DNA of 64,000 bases from an uncultured Lentisphaeria bacterium (lineage in GTDB: Bacteria > Verrucomicrobiota > Lentisphaeria > Victivallales > UBA1829). The notes under the pieces were generated by a model. It ran no database searches and was not told where the DNA came from. It saw only the letters and a program-made list of their open reading frames with translations. Positions 13,638 to 21,555 of this stretch are shown here, piece by piece (within the stretch, counting starts at the first letter, position 1; the number at the start of each line of letters is the position of its first letter). A program made the translations under genes and the position numbers. The stretch lies in assembly GCA_905197955.1 (NCBI GenBank), contig CAJKAR010000027.1, positions 1 through 64,000 of the forward strand, read 5' to 3'.

Positions 13638-15556
13638 CGACTCAGGCTATGGGCTGGCAAACCGATGTCGATCCGGCAGAATCCATCCCTGCCCAATCGT
13701 GGTTTCAACAGGAGTGGCAGCTGGACACGACGGTTGCTTCCATGTTGCGGATGCTCTCGACCATCCACGAGAAATTTAAATCCGACGTACCGGAAAAAAT
13801 CTGGGATTGTTTGCAAAATCAAATTACGTTCCAACTGTTGACTGACAACTTCCCGGACGATATCTATCTGAAGCTGAACGCCCGCGGACTTCAACTGACC
13901 CAGTGGGAGAACTTCAAGGGGGAATTTGCCGGACTGCTTGGCAAATCCCGTTGTATTTGGAACAAAAAGATCGAAGAACTTTCCGACGCCTTTTTCACCC
14001 GTGCGGAGGAAGCTCTCCCTGACGACGCCTTTTTCGCGCTGGCAGCCAGGCTCGCGGTCGCACAGGCAAACATGAAAAACCGGAACTGCGGCGCCCAGAT
14101 CGAAAAGCTTGCGAACCAGACGAACTGGAAAGAAGAGTTGCCTTTTGTCTCGTTCCATGAGTTCACGGAGATTCTTCCGAAGGCAGACAGAGACAAGTTT
14201 GCGATCCATTATCTGCGGCTAGTTGACCGGATTCTTCAGAAGATCAAGGAGGCTGCAGAGTTGCCCTCTCCCTATTGGCAGAAAGAACGGAAACTGCTGC
14301 AATCGCTATTTTACCCGCGAGACAGAAAAGAGCGGGAGCTGTCGATGCTCCTGTTCTTCTATTTCGCCCAAAACCGGACTCCTGCCCCGGAAGATTTCCA
14401 AAAAGCACTGCGCTGCATGTGGAATATCCTTGAAAATACAGAAGTTACAAAAAAGAGTTTCCCGAAACTATATCGCTGGGTAACAAAGCTCTCTAAGAGG
14501 AAAGACAACATTCTTGATTTCCTGAGTAAAGTGAAAATCCTTAAGAAATGCGGCAAGAAGATAGCTCAGCAAAATAAAGATGATCGCCTGTTCGATCAAC
14601 TCCGTGAGGAGTCCATCAAGGCGAAGATTTATCAGAACGCCGAACAGAATAAGGAAAAAATAGAACTGCTTCAAAAAGCGGAAAACAATCTGCACGGTCG
14701 CGTCCGGCTGGGGATTCTTAATTTGAAGGAGGCGCGTCCGGATTTTTCGGAAGATCGTCTGAAAAAGTTGAATGAATTGTTTGAAGCATGGAATATAGCA
14801 AAAGAAGATTCGGAGAGCCGGAAAAAGATTGTTTTGAATATTGTCGCAGCAGAACCATTTGTTTTGCAGGATGAAATCTATTTGTCAACAGAGAACGACA
14901 ACCTGCGGGCGCTGCTGACCACACGCGATGATCAATCCATCCAGGAACATCTGCGCGAGATGACAACCAATAGCATTCCTACCCAACCATTTTCGGAATG
15001 GAAAGCTGATGCATCCTCAAAATGGAAACGAGACTGGAGGCAGTCGCTTTTGAATATTGCAAAGGGAGTCAACGGTTATAACGTATATACCAAATATCTC
15101 TGGGAAGAAAAGCGCCGCATACACTATCATGAGAGCAGTGATATCTATGCACTCTACCGCAATTCGACGATTTCCGGAGCTCTCCCGATTGGTGATTGGC
15201 GGATTGAGCTGGGGGTGGAAGGAAGTCCGTTCCGGAAATGGTATAAGAAGACAACAAAGGGAACGGAGCTGAATATTACGATCAACAAAGGAACCATGTG
15301 CTGGAAAGAAATAACATGGAATGGAGAAAAAGCGAATCTTTACCTTGGAAGCAAACAGATTTCCATTGGGAAAAAACCTCTTGCGGAAGCACCTATTTCT
15401 TCTGATGCTCTGAAAGAAAAGATAGAAACAGAATTGAATAATCTTTTTCCAACAAAGACACCGGAATTGGAGCAGTCGCCTGCGGCAGAAAAAGGTAGTG
15501 TCCGTAATTTTGCGCACATTTGCTTCTGGAGTTTTGCGACCAGAGCATTCACATGA
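13598..15556 (+). CDS. Tandem DUF262 protein, C-terminal part after the frameshift
   Basis: Part 2 of the gene starting at 11733. The in-frame GTG at 13598 is not a natural start; the frame carries conserved DUF262 sequence from about 13590. It continues the second DUF262 domain (DDIYLKLNARGLQLTQWENF, a family signature) and then a long helical and beta-rich C-terminal region of about 500 residues with no HNH motif that I can see. The last 20 residues (from about 15494) do not fit: the sequence there matches the opposite-strand gene, so the native C-terminus has been replaced by a chimeric tail. DUF262 proteins include type IV restriction and anti-phage nucleases. Confidence 0.75.
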   Translation: MERPCANQFCRALTTQAMGWQTDVDPAESIPAQSWFQQEWQLDTTVASMLRMLSTIHEKFKSDVPEKIWDCLQNQITFQLLTDNFPDDIYLKLNARGLQLTQWENFKGEFAGLLGKSRCIWNKKIEELSDAFFTRAEEALPDDAFFALAARLAVAQANMKNRNCGAQIEKLANQTNWKEELPFVSFHEFTEILPKADRDKFAIHYLRLVDRILQKIKEAAELPSPYWQKERKLLQSLFYPRDRKERELSMLLFFYFAQNRTPAPEDFQKALRCMWNILENTEVTKKSFPKLYRWVTKLSKRKDNILDFLSKVKILKKCGKKIAQQNKDDRLFDQLREESIKAKIYQNAEQNKEKIELLQKAENNLHGRVRLGILNLKEARPDFSEDRLKKLNELFEAWNIAKEDSESRKKIVLNIVAAEPFVLQDEIYLSTENDNLRALLTTRDDQSIQEHLREMTTNSIPTQPFSEWKADASSKWKRDWRQSLLNIAKGVNGYNVYTKYLWEEKRRIHYHESSDIYALYRNSTISGALPIGDWRIELGVEGSPFRKWYKKTTKGTELNITINKGTMCWKEITWNGEKANLYLGSKQISIGKKPLAEAPISSDALKEKIETELNNLFPTKTPELEQSPAAEKGSVRNFAHICFWSFATRAFT

Positions 15557-15885
15557 GCCTGCATGGAATGAATATCGTTCATGTCTAGGAGGGAAAGTCT
15601 TCGGGATGCCAGAGCACGTCCGAGTACCGTTCCAGTTTTGTAGACGTCTGCGATCTGTTCTTTTTCGTTGTCGTTCAGGGCCTTGAATTTGCCGGTATTG
15701 AGCACGGTCTGGAGAACGCACCATGCGACGTCCGACTTGAAATTCAAATCTCCCTCCATCATCATCTGAATGGTGTTTTTGATTCCCCTGTAATTGGCGA
15801 TTCGTTCGACGGCCTCTTTGTTGAGCTGTTCATTGGATTTGTATGATACGTTCAGTTGTCGAGCTGATTCTGATAGCGGATTTTT
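15340..15885 (-). pseudogene. Unrecognised protein, C-terminal part, frameshifted
   Basis: This frame carries sensible helical sequence (SESARQLNVSYKSNEQLN, EQIADVYKTGTVLGRALA, VNALVAKLQKQ) but has no start codon before an internal Met triplet at 15765. It joins the upstream frame 15852-16331 if one A is added to the A7 run (T7 on the plus strand, 15881-15887). Past about 15494 it reads backwards through the DUF262 gene, so its true 3' end is missing. SARQLNVS could be an HTH-like helix pair. No family recognised. Confidence 0.4.
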
Positions 15886-16331
15886 TTCGTTTCCGTTTTC
15901 GCGGATCGGGTTTTTCTGTTGAGGAGAGGAAAGACTGTAGAGTTTTCCATTGACATTTCATTTTCCGGTACTATAATATTAGTGAGCCCGGATGATTTGT
16001 CCCTTGAGCTTACATCTCCGGGCGCCTTCGCATGGTCAAGGGGATTTGCGATGTTCCAATGAACTTCTTTTCCTCTGAACAACCCCTCGGAAAATTTCCT
16101 TGGATGGAAACTGGCTGGTCCCAGTTTTCCCTCTTTTTCAATTTCCGTAATAGATAACGCCCAAAATTTTGGAAAGAATGCGAAGCTGCCAATGAAAATT
16201 GATTTATCCTGACTCATAATAGCACATGAAATTATATTTTCAAGTAAGCAAGACTTCCCCCTCATTTCTCCTCGAATTCCGGCAGATTTCTGGGCGTATC
16301 GACATAGAACCTTTAGCCTGTCAGGATCCAT
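15852..16331 (-). CDS. Unrecognised protein, N-terminal part, frameshifted
   Basis: 159 aa as read, but the last residues (from the A7 run at 15881-15887) are probably out of frame and the protein should continue into 15340-15885. The N-terminal 140 residues look real: LKVLCRYAQKSAGIRGEMRG, SQDKSIFIGSFAFFPKFW, LGPASFHPRKFSEGLF. It has no signal peptide. I do not recognise the family. It converges on the tandem DUF262 gene, and the two overlap through a chimeric junction near 15494. Its position between a defence-like operon and tRNA genes suggests acquired DNA. Confidence 0.5.
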   Translation of the reverse strand: MDPDRLKVLCRYAQKSAGIRGEMRGKSCLLENIISCAIMSQDKSIFIGSFAFFPKFWALSITEIEKEGKLGPASFHPRKFSEGLFRGKEVHWNIANPLDHAKAPGDVSSRDKSSGLTNIIVPENEMSMENSTVFPLLNRKTRSAKTETKKIRYQNQLDN

Positions 16332-16386
16332 GTGGCCTTACCGCATGAAAAAATGGTATCATCTTTGCATAAATCAAAACCGAAAT

Positions 16387-16592
16387 TCTCCGTTTTTTGG
16401 GGACTTGGGACACATGGTTTCTGCGTAAAATCATAAAAAACAGCGTAAAACAGAGAAAAGTTCGCTGTTTTTTATGGGCATCATATTTGGAGAAATCAAG
16501 ACGAGTTTCGGAGTGTGTTTTCACAAGTTCTCTTTCTCCAAGTGGTTATGACTTTTCCAATCCATGTGTCCCGGACACGAGGCAAACGGAGA
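16387..16592. repeat. Inverted-repeat element, about 206 bp (MITE-like)
   Basis: The left end (16387-16417) begins TCTCCGTTT and ends GGGACACATGG. The right end (16562-16592), inverted, begins TCTCCGTTT and ends GGGACACATGG. About 20 of 31 positions match, with both ends of each arm identical and the centre diverged. The core contains a perfect 13-bp hairpin. There is no transposase, so this could be a non-autonomous element or a pair of facing terminators. It lies 150 bp from the tRNA genes. Confidence 0.45.
16433..16475. terminator. Bidirectional hairpin with A/T tails
   Basis: ATAAAAAACAGCG (16433-16445) pairs perfectly with CGCTGTTTTTTAT (16463-16475) across a 17-nt loop. On either strand this gives a GC-rich stem tip followed by a run of T, as in a bidirectional terminator. 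Confidence 0.5.
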
Positions 16593-16745
16593 ATTTGCCG
16601 GAGAATCAGGGAATCTGCATCGGAAATGGTGGTGAACGGAGAATCTCCGTTTTTCTCTGATTTTGCAAGTCGTTGAAAATCAACGCACAAATCTGGGAAA
16701 TAAAAAAGCCGAACGGTGTGTCCGTCCGGCAAAGAAGTAAAAAAA

Positions 16746-16821
<76 letters not shown>

Positions 16822-16831
16822 ACTCATAAAA

Positions 16832-16908
16832 TGGTGCACCCGGTAGGAATCGAACCTGCAACCTTCTGGTCCGTAGCCAGACGCTCTATCCAATTGAGCT
16901 ACGGGTGC
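16832..16908 (-). tRNA. tRNA-Arg(ACG)
   Basis: Acceptor GCACCCG pairs with CGGGTGC, followed by A and an encoded CCA. The D arm is GCTCAATTGGATAGAGC, the anticodon loop CTACGGA gives ACG, and the T arm is GGTTCGATTCC. It lies 10 bp upstream of tRNA-Phe on the same strand, so the two are probably co-transcribed. Confidence 0.95.
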
Positions 16909-17040
16909 CCGCCATTCAGACTCTTTCATCTGACGACTCGATTAATATAGCATAAAAGAAAAAAAAATCAAATCATTTTCTGAAGTTTTATGAAAAAACT
17001 ATCGACAATCGCCTCCATACAATCTCCTTTTACAGAAAAA

Positions 17041-17403
17041 TCACTGCTTCTGTTTCTCCTGATTGTACTTCCGCGCTAAAGCCACTATCTCCAGCAGCTT
17101 TTCTTTCTGCACCTCCTCTGGAAGATCTCCAAACGTATCCAGAAGAATTCGCTGATCCGTGCTCAACTCCAAATATTTTGAACCTAAAGACACCTGCTTC
17201 TGAGGCTTTTTCCCAAGATATGGCTTAATCAGCGGATACATCTTCGTCCATGTCTCATCCTTGATCGACTGCGTCTCCTTCCGAAGATATTTGGTCACCG
17301 TATCCGCACTCACATTGGCAAGTTTTGCAAACTCGGAAACAGATTCATAGCCTTCCGTAATACATCTGTGAAGCGCTTTGACAATGTCATCTGTAAGTTT
17401 CAT
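17041..17403 (-). CDS. Small HTH-containing protein
   Basis: 120 aa from ATG 17403, which has AAGGAGGAACACCAGG upstream; an ATG 51 nt further out would place that site inside the gene. Residues 1-40 form a probable DNA-binding HTH: KLTDDIVKALHRCITEGYES then VSEFAKLANVSADTVTKYLR. The rest is helical and basic with a Gln/Lys-rich C-terminus. It is likely a transcription regulator of XRE or resolvase-like HTH type. Its targets are unknown. It stands alone between the tRNA pair and the mre genes. Confidence 0.65.
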   Translation of the reverse strand: MKLTDDIVKALHRCITEGYESVSEFAKLANVSADTVTKYLRKETQSIKDETWTKMYPLIKPYLGKKPQKQVSLGSKYLELSTDQRILLDTFGDLPEEVQKEKLLEIVALARKYNQEKQKQ

Positions 17404-17556
17404 CCTGGTGTTCCTCCTTAGTGAAAAACCTGTATTTAAATTATCATTTTTCAATCACGAATCAAGCCGGAATATGAAAATAAATCAATGATTCCTCCCT
17501 CAAACGCCCCTCTGCAAAAAAAACGATTTCCAACTCAAGCAATCACAAAGACGTTT

Positions 17557-18078
17557 TCAGGGACGTCTCTGTCTGTTACGAAGTCTCTCCTTGGCATCCG
17601 CAAACAGTTCCAGTGAAAGGCCGGACCCCATAAAATCCAACAGCATGATCGCCAACGGGAACAGCATTGCGGAAAAACATGCGGCAACCACCGCATCCGC
17701 TCCGGCATCCAGAATCGATTCCCATGAAAAACCTCCATGAATCACCGAAGCCGGAAACTGTGCCAGAAATGGAAGAATCGCACCCGGAATAATCAGCAAT
17801 GAAATGGAATCCGTTTCCGTCTGATGAAGCCAGAAAATTGCAAAACAGACAATCAGAAAAAGAAAAAAAGCCGTCCAGGGATTCGATGCCCCCAGACAGA
17901 AATCTAAAACACAACCTCCGAAAAAAGCAACCCCTCCCCCATACCACACCCCGAATACATAGGTGGAATAAAATACCAGAGGCGCTAAAAGCATCACCTT
18001 AAACCCGGAAGATTCCGCCAAAACCTCCCCGAAAACCGCCGCAAACGTAAATAAAAACAAATAGCAGAAACGTGTCAT
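17557..18078 (-). CDS. mreD: Rod shape-determining protein MreD
   Basis: 173 aa, almost entirely hydrophobic, with five to six predicted membrane helices (for example LFLFTFAAVFGEVLAESS, VMLLAPLVFYSTYVFGVW, FFLFLIVCFAIFWL). The size and topology match MreD. It overlaps the stop of mreC by 4 bp, the usual mreC-mreD order. MreD is part of the elongasome, which guides lateral cell-wall synthesis. MreB is not in the window. Sequence identity to MreD is low, as is usual for this protein, so the call rests on topology plus neighbour. Confidence 0.8.
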   Translation of the reverse strand: MTRFCYLFLFTFAAVFGEVLAESSGFKVMLLAPLVFYSTYVFGVWYGGGVAFFGGCVLDFCLGASNPWTAFFLFLIVCFAIFWLHQTETDSISLLIIPGAILPFLAQFPASVIHGGFSWESILDAGADAVVAACFSAMLFPLAIMLLDFMGSGLSLELFADAKERLRNRQRRP

Positions 18079-18950
18079 TGCGAAACTTTCCTTGTATAAA
18101 CCGCAAGGAATTTTACGGTATCCATCTCTATAAACGGCTTTAATTCCACTTCCGCAAACATCTGGTCACGAATCGTTGCCACATGTCCCGACGCATTCCG
18201 GACTACCGTCCCAACCAGGAGCCCGTGCGGAGTGTGAGAGGAGATTCCGGAAGTCGCAACCAGCTCCCCTTCCGCATACGTTCCGTCCGCCGGAAGATAT
18301 TTGATCAGAGGCCGGCGGGAATAGGTTCCGAACTCCAGTCCGCCGCAAAGCCGCGAAGCTGCCAGCATCACACTCAAATGACATTCATCGGAATACAGCG
18401 TAATCACCGTCGCCGTTCGCCGGGAAACATTCTTGATCCGCCCGACAACAACACTTCTGCCCGTCTGATCCGGAGCAACCACCAGATCGCCCGGCGCGAT
18501 CCCATCCTTCTCACCTCGATTTATGACAAACCGTTCCCGCCACGTCGCAACCGATCTGGTCAGAATCTCCGCAAACACCGGCTCGTAACCCGTTTTCCGT
18601 GGAATGGAAAGAAGCGCACGCAATCGCCGGTTCTCTTCCGACAGCCCCCTCAGAAGAGCATTCTCCGCTTCCAGGTGATTTTTTTCCCGGGAGGCCGCGG
18701 CAAGCTGCCTTGCAAGCGTCCGTTTGGAATTCAACATCAGACCAAGCGCAGAAGCCTTGTCCTCCGCCTTGACCGAACACGCAAAAAACGGACTCATAAA
18801 ATCCCGGGAAAACCCCGAAAACACTCGCCGGAATGATCGATATCCCGCCAGAATCACCAGCACGGAAACCAGAACAATCCCGATCACATAGGCGCCATGC
18901 AAGGTCCGTGCAAATTTTCTTTTTTCATTCAGTGGATCTTCCCGCATCAT
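18075..18950 (-). CDS. mreC: Rod shape-determining protein MreC
   Basis: 291 aa. One N-terminal membrane helix (GAYVIGIVLVSVLVILAGY, about residues 19-37) is followed by a coiled-coil region (about 80-115, ASREKNHLEAENALLRGLSE) and the MreC beta-barrel core: ILTRSVATWRERFVINRGEKDGI, GDLVVAPDQTGRSVVVGRI, GELVATSGISS, PHGLLVGTV. It is a periplasmic scaffold of the elongasome. It overlaps mreD downstream and the secreted-protein gene upstream by 4 bp each, so the three form one operon read from about 20290 leftwards. Confidence 0.93.
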   Translation of the reverse strand: MMREDPLNEKRKFARTLHGAYVIGIVLVSVLVILAGYRSFRRVFSGFSRDFMSPFFACSVKAEDKASALGLMLNSKRTLARQLAAASREKNHLEAENALLRGLSEENRRLRALLSIPRKTGYEPVFAEILTRSVATWRERFVINRGEKDGIAPGDLVVAPDQTGRSVVVGRIKNVSRRTATVITLYSDECHLSVMLAASRLCGGLEFGTYSRRPLIKYLPADGTYAEGELVATSGISSHTPHGLLVGTVVRNASGHVATIRDQMFAEVELKPFIEMDTVKFLAVYTRKVSQ

Positions 18951-20287
18951 CTCATTCCTGTCCGTTTGGCATAGTTGTCGAGAACCTCAAGAGCCCGGTC
19001 GGTAATTTTCTCCGAATTCACATTCCCCGAAAAACTCAGCGAATACCGCTTTCCCACCGGAATCAGACGCTGTTCCGCATCTCTCAGAATATTCTCCGTC
19101 AGGCTCTGAATTTCAAGCGCACGAAGAAATCTTTTTTCTGCGGCCGCAATGCGTTTCCCCGTCTGAGCCGTACCGCCCTCATTACGAAAGAGTGTCAGCT
19201 CATGAATGAGACCGGAAAAAGCCTCCGTCACCTGAGGCGGCGAGGTATACAGCAGTTCCGTCAGGCGCACCAGAGTCTCCGCAAGCTGCAGCTGCAGATC
19301 AATATCAAGTTTTCCGCGCAGAGATTCCGCAGCTTCCATAACCGTCATTGTCCGCTTTTTCCCCTTTGCATCCCTGACATTGACCTCCCCCATCGCCTGC
19401 CGATAGGATGTCTCCAGATACGAAATGGACATCGGCAGAAAACGGCTGAGCAGCATGCGTTCCGCTTCCCTGCGAAACCATTTATCCAGATCAAATTCCC
19501 CGTCCGTCAGCACAAACCTGCCAAACTTCTTTTTCCCGTATGCCGCAAGATGAGAAAGGAACAGTTCCCGAAACAGCTCATACTGATTGATCTCCGGATT
19601 CCCGTAAATTCTCGCCAGATACCGTTCCAGAAGCCCCTTCTTCATCGCTCCGGAACGGACACATTGTTCAAACACGATCTGCGCCCACTCCTCATACATG
19701 ATCCTGGAAAATCCATCCGCCGCATCAGGCGCGTTTTCGATAATATCCCTCAGTTCAGGAAAAACTCCATGAGAAGCAAGAGCATAGGCACTTGGAAATC
19801 TTCCGAATTTCAGATTCTGAAGCTTCCAGGAATCGGAAGCGGTCCGCCGGGCAATCCCCGCAAAGACCCAGGAGCGCGGAAAGCGTTCCTGCTGTTCCAG
19901 CGTAAGTCCGAGACGGGATAGAAAAATCCATCGTGCCATCTGCTCAAGTTTCCGGGGATCTTCCGACCAGGCGGAAAAACGTTCCGGCAGAAAAATCTGT
20001 ATTCTATTCCCCCGATCCCGTTCCGCTTTGAAACTGCCCTTTCCATCAGGCGGAGGCACATTGAACGCGCAGAGGATTTCCCGCGGGAGTCCTCTGGTCA
20101 CTCTCGGCAGGGTAAGACGCGCAATATTTCTGAACCGGAACGCCAGGGTCTGGGAATAGTACGAGTCTCCCGGAACGGCTGCGCTCTCATCCAGAAACTT
20201 GAATTCATAGGACTCCTGCGTCAACGCCGCAATAAAGGCGGACAACAGAAACAGCACCGTCAGTTTCAGCTTCATACAACAATTCAT
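18947..20287 (-). CDS. Secreted protein of unknown function, first gene of mre operon
   Basis: 446 aa (434 if the ATG at 20275, MKLKLTVLFLLSAFIAALTQ, is the start; that Met begins a cleaner signal peptide). The mature part is charged and mixed alpha/beta, with no recognised catalytic motif. Features include a WIFLSRLGLTLEQQERFP helix, many Arg residues, and a C-terminal GKRYSLSFSGNVN segment. Regular helices resemble a degenerate protease-like or TPR-like scaffold, but that is not demonstrable. Its 4-bp overlap with mreC implies a link to cell-wall elongation. Confidence 0.6.
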   Translation of the reverse strand: MNCCMKLKLTVLFLLSAFIAALTQESYEFKFLDESAAVPGDSYYSQTLAFRFRNIARLTLPRVTRGLPREILCAFNVPPPDGKGSFKAERDRGNRIQIFLPERFSAWSEDPRKLEQMARWIFLSRLGLTLEQQERFPRSWVFAGIARRTASDSWKLQNLKFGRFPSAYALASHGVFPELRDIIENAPDAADGFSRIMYEEWAQIVFEQCVRSGAMKKGLLERYLARIYGNPEINQYELFRELFLSHLAAYGKKKFGRFVLTDGEFDLDKWFRREAERMLLSRFLPMSISYLETSYRQAMGEVNVRDAKGKKRTMTVMEAAESLRGKLDIDLQLQLAETLVRLTELLYTSPPQVTEAFSGLIHELTLFRNEGGTAQTGKRIAAAEKRFLRALEIQSLTENILRDAEQRLIPVGKRYSLSFSGNVNSEKITDRALEVLDNYAKRTGMR

Positions 20288-20385
20288 CCGATCTCTTGAA
20301 TCGTAAATTTACACGTCCCGGCACCGTTTTGCAACTTGAAAAAAGAGGGAAGAGAGATTTTTTCCGCGATTCGGATCAATAAAAC

Positions 20386-20428
20386 GCGGTGTGATACCGC
20401 AACTGTTGATTTTGAGGCATCACACCGC
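20386..20428 (-). terminator. Terminator hairpin after SUMF1-like remnant
   Basis: GCGGTGTGAT (20386-20395) pairs perfectly with ATCACACCGC (20419-20428). On the minus strand the stem is followed by GTTTTATT. It sits 3 bp after the stop of the remnant at 20431, as a native terminator would. Confidence 0.6.
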
Positions 20429-20430
20429 TT

Positions 20431-20601
20431 CTAAAAAACTGCCGCCATCCGAAACCCGGCATACGCCCGTTTCTCCTCCGGTGCGGCGTTTCCCGCGATG
20501 TGAAACCTGCGTCGATTGGGTACGTATGGTTTTCCAATGACCTTCACATCGCATTTTCCCGACTGAGCTTCAGTTTTCCAACCGGATGTTAATCTCCATT
20601 T
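20431..20601 (-). pseudogene. C-terminal remnant of a formylglycine-generating enzyme (SUMF1) family protein
   Basis: The minus-strand frame ending at TAG 20431-20433 reads RRRFHIAGNAAPEEKRAYAG then FRMAAVF, the conserved C-terminal pattern of SUMF1-like proteins (cR.A.R....p......GFR.A). Upstream the frame reaches a stop at 20602-20604 after about 57 codons, with no start codon. These proteins activate sulfatases or act as binding modules, and genomes of sulfatase-rich gut anaerobes carry many. Only the 3' end survives here. Confidence 0.55.
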
Positions 20602-20988
20602 TCAATCTGCAATTCCGCAGAAACCAGCGATTCCCGCCGTTGAGTTTGAGTTTCCGGCTGAGCGGATCACTTACTCTCGCATCAGTCTTCCTGTGAGACA
20701 GAACTGTCAAAGATGATTACAGCTCCTTTATGTTATGTTTTGAATCTGTTCTACTCTTAAATTCCTTCTGTCTCCGCTATACATTTTATCACAAAAAATC
20801 AAAAAGTCAACCCCTGAATATTAAAAAATATTAAAATTTTAACTTTTTAAAGGATAATCCCTTTCTGCAATCCGCGCCTTCTCCTCTGCGACATGCTTTT
20901 TTGAGTGCAGAATGAGTGCGGAATTCTGAAGAAGAAAGCTTTTTCCCTCCTTTCCTGCGTTCCCGAGCTCCTTTTTTCAGAAAACAGC

Positions 20989-21016
20989 TTGCATTTTCGG
21001 AAAGACAAGATATACT
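20989..21016 (+). promoter_or_regulatory. Sigma-70 type promoter of the Fur-family gene
   Basis: TTGCAT (20989-20994), 16 bp, TATACT (21011-21016), about 50 bp before the start codon at 21067. Confidence 0.55.
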
Positions 21017-21066
21017 TTCAATAACAGTTCCTAAAAAACAGTAATTTTCGGAGAAAAATCGTAGAA

Positions 21067-21465
21067 ATGAAACTAAGCAACACAAACCAGCGCAGGGTCA
21101 TCATTGAGGAGCTGAGGAAACTCAAGTCGCATCCCACTGCGGAAGAATTGTATTGCAAGGTCAAAAGACGAATTCCACTGATCAGTCTGGCCACAGTTTA
21201 CCGCAATCTTGATGTTCTTTCGGAAGCAGGCGAGGTTCTGCGGCTCGAAATTGCGGGAAAGCAGAAACGTTTCGATGGCGACACCTCCCCGCACTATCAT
21301 CTCCGCTGCAAGGAGTGCGGTGCAGTCGAGGACATCATGCCGGAAGGAATTGAATCGGCGAGGGAAAACCTTGAGCACTTCATCTCCGGACGCATCTGCA
21401 ACGCAAGACTGGAATTCGACGGCTACTGTCAGAACTGTTATGCGGCATTGAAAAAAGCCAACTGA
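21067..21465 (+). CDS. Fur-family regulator (PerR-like)
   Basis: 132 aa. The N-terminal winged helix shows NQRRVIIEELRKL, HPTAEELY and LATVYRNLDVLSEAGEV. The C-terminal dimer domain has the regulatory metal residues HYHLRCKECG and CQNC, a structural Zn(Cys)4 site. GGAGAAAAATCGTAGAA precedes the ATG. It is followed at once by desulfoferrodoxin, FprA and rubredoxin, the arrangement in which a PerR-type peroxide sensor controls an anaerobe's oxygen-defence genes. Whether it senses iron or peroxide cannot be settled by sequence alone; context favours PerR. Confidence 0.88.
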   Translation: MKLSNTNQRRVIIEELRKLKSHPTAEELYCKVKRRIPLISLATVYRNLDVLSEAGEVLRLEIAGKQKRFDGDTSPHYHLRCKECGAVEDIMPEGIESARENLEHFISGRICNARLEFDGYCQNCYAALKKAN

Positions 21466-21555
21466 AAAATCAGGCTGAAATTCCCCCGTTCAGCATAAGA
21501 TCCGGAAACGATCCGTTTCCAGAACTGTTGAACCTTAAAACAAAGGAAGCAAAAA

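Larger units (their letters stand above)
16332..16745. other. Intergenic region between accessory genes and tRNA pair
   Basis: Contains the 206-bp inverted-repeat element (16387-16592), the internal 13-bp perfect hairpin (16433-16475) and a second short hairpin ACGGAGA/TCTCCGT followed by TTTTT near 16635-16654. No protein gene is supported; the open frame on the minus strand from 16929 is the tRNA genes read as protein. Confidence 0.5.
20288..21066. other. Intergenic region with a gene remnant and fur promoter
   Basis: Nearly 780 bp without an intact gene. It contains a formylglycine-generating-enzyme-like C-terminal remnant on the minus strand (20431-20601) with its own terminator hairpin (20386-20428), an AT-rich stretch (20740-20850), and the probable promoter of the Fur-family gene (20989-21016). 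Confidence 0.5.
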
